This document shows, in pieces, positions 60,243-64,000 of a stretch of DNA of 64,000 nt. The DNA is from Phorcus lineatus. Taxonomy: Eukaryota > Mollusca > Gastropoda > Trochida > Trochidae. The stretch spans positions 24,067,729 through 24,131,728 of the forward strand of contig OV121096.1 of NCBI GenBank assembly GCA_921293015.1, given 5' to 3'. How positions within the stretch are numbered: position 1 is the stretch's first letter; every line of letters starts with the position of its first letter. The notes beneath the pieces are model-generated. The model had not been told where the DNA came from. It worked only from the letters and a program-made list of their open reading frames with translations, and ran no database searches. The translations under genes and the position numbers were made by a program.

Positions 60243-60717
60243 TTAAAGAGCCACTCCGTGATTTTCATAACATATTATTTACCTTTTATACGAACCTAAA
60301 TGTCATATGTGGTGATATAAAATCAAAACATCTTAACATTTCATGTCAAAAAGACAAATGCTGGTTGTCCATGAAAATCTAAAAACAGCCTTATAAATGC
60401 ACAGAGGTGTAGATAAAACGGCCAATATACATGGATACTTGTTATATAACCTAATAAACGCTATCAACTCCTAAATTCCATCCTGGCTGTTTTTAGATAA
60501 GTCTCTAAAATAACGTTTGACTATTTGACGCGCGCCACTGTCCGGTTTTCGATCATAATTGCGACGTTCTATACCTTCATATTTTCACTGTAAAAAACAA
60601 TTAGCTTTAAAATGTGTCTAGTTGGTAACAGTCGATACTTCGCGATCAAATGACACCATTTTAATGAGTAAGTTTGGCATATATATACTCCAACAACTCA
60701 CGGAGAGGCTATTTAAA
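60243..60717. mobile_element. TTAA-flanked MITE, copy 2 of the 28.4/60.2-kb family
   Basis: Left end TTAAAGAGCCACTCCGTGA, right end TCACGGAGAGGCTATTTAA, i.e. imperfect 15-bp inverted termini next to TTAA on both sides, as in piggyBac-type elements. The internal ~440 bp matches 28430-28882 in inverse orientation. No coding region. Confidence 0.75.
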
Positions 60718-63700
60718 CAGAAAACATGTTACTTAGCTAATGGTGGGAAAATCGTGTCCTTTAACGATTGAGCTATCACCGGTTCGTTCAAAAAATAAGA
60801 TTGTGTGCAAATTTAATTATCTGACAAGAGATGCAAATTGTACGTTTCCCCAAATGTTCTCTTCATAATATATGTTAGCAAATGATATGTATCTTTGTTA
60901 TTAGGAAAACTTTCAGATAAACGAATTTCAACGATGCGGCTTCCCCATCTCATTGTTAAGTAAATTGATTCAACTTTCTCAACACGTTATGTTTTGGGGA
61001 AATAATTATTCATTTTACGAACTTCTACGTATTTATTAGTATTTTTTAGGAAATTGCTTATTAGCGTGTAGCAGCAGTTTTGTTTTGTACATAGTTTCTT
61101 TTTATTTATTACTGCATTTAGGGTATTTTATTTCACGCTTCAGTGACTTTCTGTTTGGGGCAAATGTCCAAGCAGACTATACTACTTTATTTCAAGGGTG
61201 GGCAGCTTAATTCATTCTTGTCCTATTGTTCTCTGTCCAGAACAATAGCCTTTGCTTTCTCTATAACTATCTTACATAACTGTAGGTCTCTTTCTACCTT
61301 TTGCATGCTCTTTTCAAACACACTGCCTACAACTCTGCACTGATATGGTCACAGACTGGACTGTGGTACATGAATCCATCAGGTTAGTTAATTCTCTTAT
61401 TTGTATTATTCTCTTAAATATTGCCTAATCCTAATGTTAAAGTTAATATCTAAAAGCTTATAGGTAATCTGTAATTCTTAAACTAAAAGATATCATTTCT
61501 TATTTTAAGTATATTTTCTCTATTGAGGTTGTGATTGTGTGAGAGAATGTGTGATTTAAATGTTTGAGTAAAGCTCAACATTTCTAATCTATATTTCTGT
61601 AAGGGCCATGATGTATTATATGTGGCAAGGCATTAGTTTTTTATCTTTTATTCTATTCTTCCTAGGAAACGTTCCTAGATAATCAGTGGCGTGATTGAAC
61701 ACCTCTGTGTCACCCACAGGGTATGTATCATGTACTAATTATGTATTTTATATCTATAATGTATTGTATATATATGACCAGTGCCTTATGTTTATATATA
61801 GATGTGAGTGTAATTGAGCACTGTGAATTTATTATCTAAGGTAAGATGTGGTTGATATATCTTGAGTATTGAACTTTAAGTTACATTATTAACCGTAATG
61901 TTCAGGTAATTATCTTGTACAAGTATTGTATTTATCTCTTTAATTAAGAGGTATGAACTAGTATGTTTTATGACGCAATATGACATATTTTATGGTGAAC
62001 ATGTATTTATTATTGTCCTACTGTTTTACAGGGTTTGTGTGATATATATGTATATTATGGAATAAACTCCAACATCCTTGAACACACGCAGTTTGTCGTA
62101 TATTGACAAGGACCTCTGCAACAAGCGAATCACACAAACAGTAATGTCCCGCAAACATAAATCTGTTTTTATGATATCATTTTGATGTTGATACCGGGTA
62201 AGTTCATAAAGAATATTGCGACTTCAATTTGCTGTCAGTCAGAAATTAAGTATTCAAACAAGTTGTTCGAATTTCAACATTACGTATATTATCAAACATG
62301 AATGGAAACTGTTGGACATACGTATACATATTTCTTTTTAAAAAGCATCGCATGCTATAGCTCTGTGCAGACTTCAAATGCACGACAAATCTACTTCCAA
62401 TCAAGTTACTATTCAATTGCAAGTTTGATATCTCTTGCTATCAAGCTGAGTACTTAAATGCAACGAAATTAGTTCTTATGTTTTTTTATATTTTTTTATT
62501 GTTTTTTTTTTCAAATGTTATGCAAGCTAAAATCAATTACGTGATTTACAATTAAAGGTGACTACAAGTATATACGACCCCGAAACTCCGAGGCTGCAAA
62601 ATATGCTAATTTGGAATGTATTCTGAAACATGTCCTTTGTTGTTAGTGGGTCGAGGTATATTGGGATAAGAAAAAAACATACCTTGTTATGAATACTTTT
62701 GGATATGGAAAATGAATACGGATTTTTATCAAACTATGTAGATTATAAGCAATATCATTATCGTAAATTGTAGCTACTTTATATAACTTTAGCTGATGTT
62801 GAAGTAATAAACTAACAGTTTGGTAGGCCTCGTGTTGGATTTTTTTAAAACCTGCTTCTGTCAAATTTAGCTGTCTTCTACATGCGGCTGTGTGTAGTAG
62901 ATTGTCCGACTTGACCAACAACCAGTATAGCTATTGGAGCAATGATACGGATTAAAAGTTCTTGGAGTCGTTTTCTCTTCTTGAAACCGATTTGGTAAAC
63001 AAATAATTTCTGAGGTTCTTACTAACGGGTGTTAATTTTCTTGATAACATGGGACACAAGGATGAGATAATAGTCAAAAGTAGTTATTCATATAGATAAG
63101 CATAAAGCATGGTGGTGCAGTGGTAAGCATGCTGGCCTTGTCATTGTTGAATAACTATGAATGAAATGAAGAATTACGTCAGTTGAGACTAATTTCGGAA
63201 GACTTGACTATTAAGAAACTTTTGATTTCACTCATGCTATTTACACTATGGAGGCAAATCTCCATACATTGACCTATTTGAAAACACCAAACAGTGATAC
63301 TCTCTTAACAACAGATTTTTAAAAAACCATTCAGATAGAAAAGGTAAAAACCAATCGTTGAACAGCCTTTTATATGGAATATGGTTCAGAGTTTTTGAGA
63401 GCTGGCAATTATAATTGTATTGGCGGATAAACTCGACTTCCTCGTGGAATCGAGGTGAAAATTTTATGAGTTCATAAACTTAGAAATTTACATACATTTC
63501 GAAAGCACAAAGCCAAAACACATATAAAATGAGGTAATTATACAACTTATTGACTCCATAAGTCAAATTTCGCATGACTCTCAGACTGTTGAACGTTATA
63601 ATCGGGGGTGAATGACAGACAAATGATCGGACGGATGGAAGTACGGACATGCTGACAGCTATATAACTATGATCATTTCTAACGTAGACCATAGGCCCAA

Positions 63701-64000
63701 ATGGATATATTTGCAAAGCTGTCATGCAATCTATTATATACGGCAAACTTACCTGATTTCGGACACCACCCGAGGTCGCCCGAACTTAGAACAATTTTAA
63801 CTATATGAGCTGAGGCAATAATAACTGCATTGTCGGCAAAATATTTGTTTTAAAATATTAATTTTAGTATGATATTTTATTCTTTTCGTTAAATAGACAT
63901 TTGATTGTAGGTAGTTTATCTAATCGATTTTTAGCTATTATGTACAAGTTACAGATACATGTAAGAAATTGGCCAAATATTAAACATTTTCTTTCAACGT
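60718..64000. other. No gene seen; one tRNA-like fragment
   Basis: AT-rich intergenic or intronic DNA. An A-box-like GGTGGTGCAGTGGTAAGCAT at about 63111-63130 lacks a B box. An AATAAA context at about 62061 follows a stretch (61.4-62.1 kb) with a few AG/GT splice-like signals but no supportable coding frame. Confidence 0.45.

Noticed and set aside
61360-62100. Possible solo LTR or noncoding exon cluster
   Set aside because: An AATAAA context and a few splice-like signals only; no paired LTR, target duplication or coding frame could be shown.

Overview
The window looks like animal nuclear DNA that is AT-rich, intron-rich and dense in short retroposons. The tandem (GTGAGT)n/(ACTCAC)n-tailed retroposons with a TTAACGCCGC-type module resemble repeats I recall from vetigastropod molluscs such as abalone. 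I therefore infer a gastropod, from memory of repeat style rather than from a search.

Region 1 (1-~15,000, + strand) is the 3' half of one protein-coding gene. Four exons (2367-2714, 5500-5979, 13033-13070, 13348-13572) join in frame with consensus splice sites. They encode an acidic, Glu/Ala/Val- then Pro/Glu/Thr-rich, probably disordered protein with a short conserved-looking basic tail, followed by a long 3' UTR of decayed tandem repeats. The 5' end lies off the left edge. The introns hold a complete tRNA-derived SINE with a perfect target duplication (7095-7410), a CAGGGG-ended non-autonomous DNA transposon (8632-8974), a 59-bp mini-retroposon (11236-11294) and small tandem duplications.

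Region 2 (~15,000-49,800) has no gene I can support. It is a repeat landscape: SINEs, decayed LINE pieces (25.1 and 29.0-30.1 kb, tail at 30.5 kb), a GC-rich foldback element (25910-26261), TIR elements (28.4, 37.9 kb), an old segmental duplication (26.9-32 versus 32.6-35 kb), a 105-bp satellite with four-monomer higher-order structure (36.03-36.94 kb), four copies of a ~320-bp retroposon (32.2, 45.8, 46.5, 57.6 kb), a SINE nested in a SINE (46.9-47.4 kb) and a fossil Crypton-like tyrosine recombinase (47.9-48.67 kb).

Region 3 (~49,870-56,940, + strand) is a broken Ty3/gypsy LTR retrotransposon. It has a 5' LTR promoter, a tRNA-Leu-type primer binding site, gag, protease, RT, RNase H and integrase, and its integrase is split by an unrelated palindromic insertion. 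Its 3' end abuts a C2H2 zinc-finger reading frame with a very long Arg/Lys/Glu low-complexity tail (57017-57622).

Region 4 (57.6-64.0 kb) holds another ~320-bp retroposon copy running directly into a 101-bp satellite with three-monomer higher-order structure (57.93-58.96 kb), then a TTAA-flanked MITE (60243-60717) in inverse orientation to the 28.4-kb copy. The rest is AT-rich sequence without recognisable features. Three otherwise different short retroposon families here share one 3' tail module, which suggests they use a common LINE machinery.
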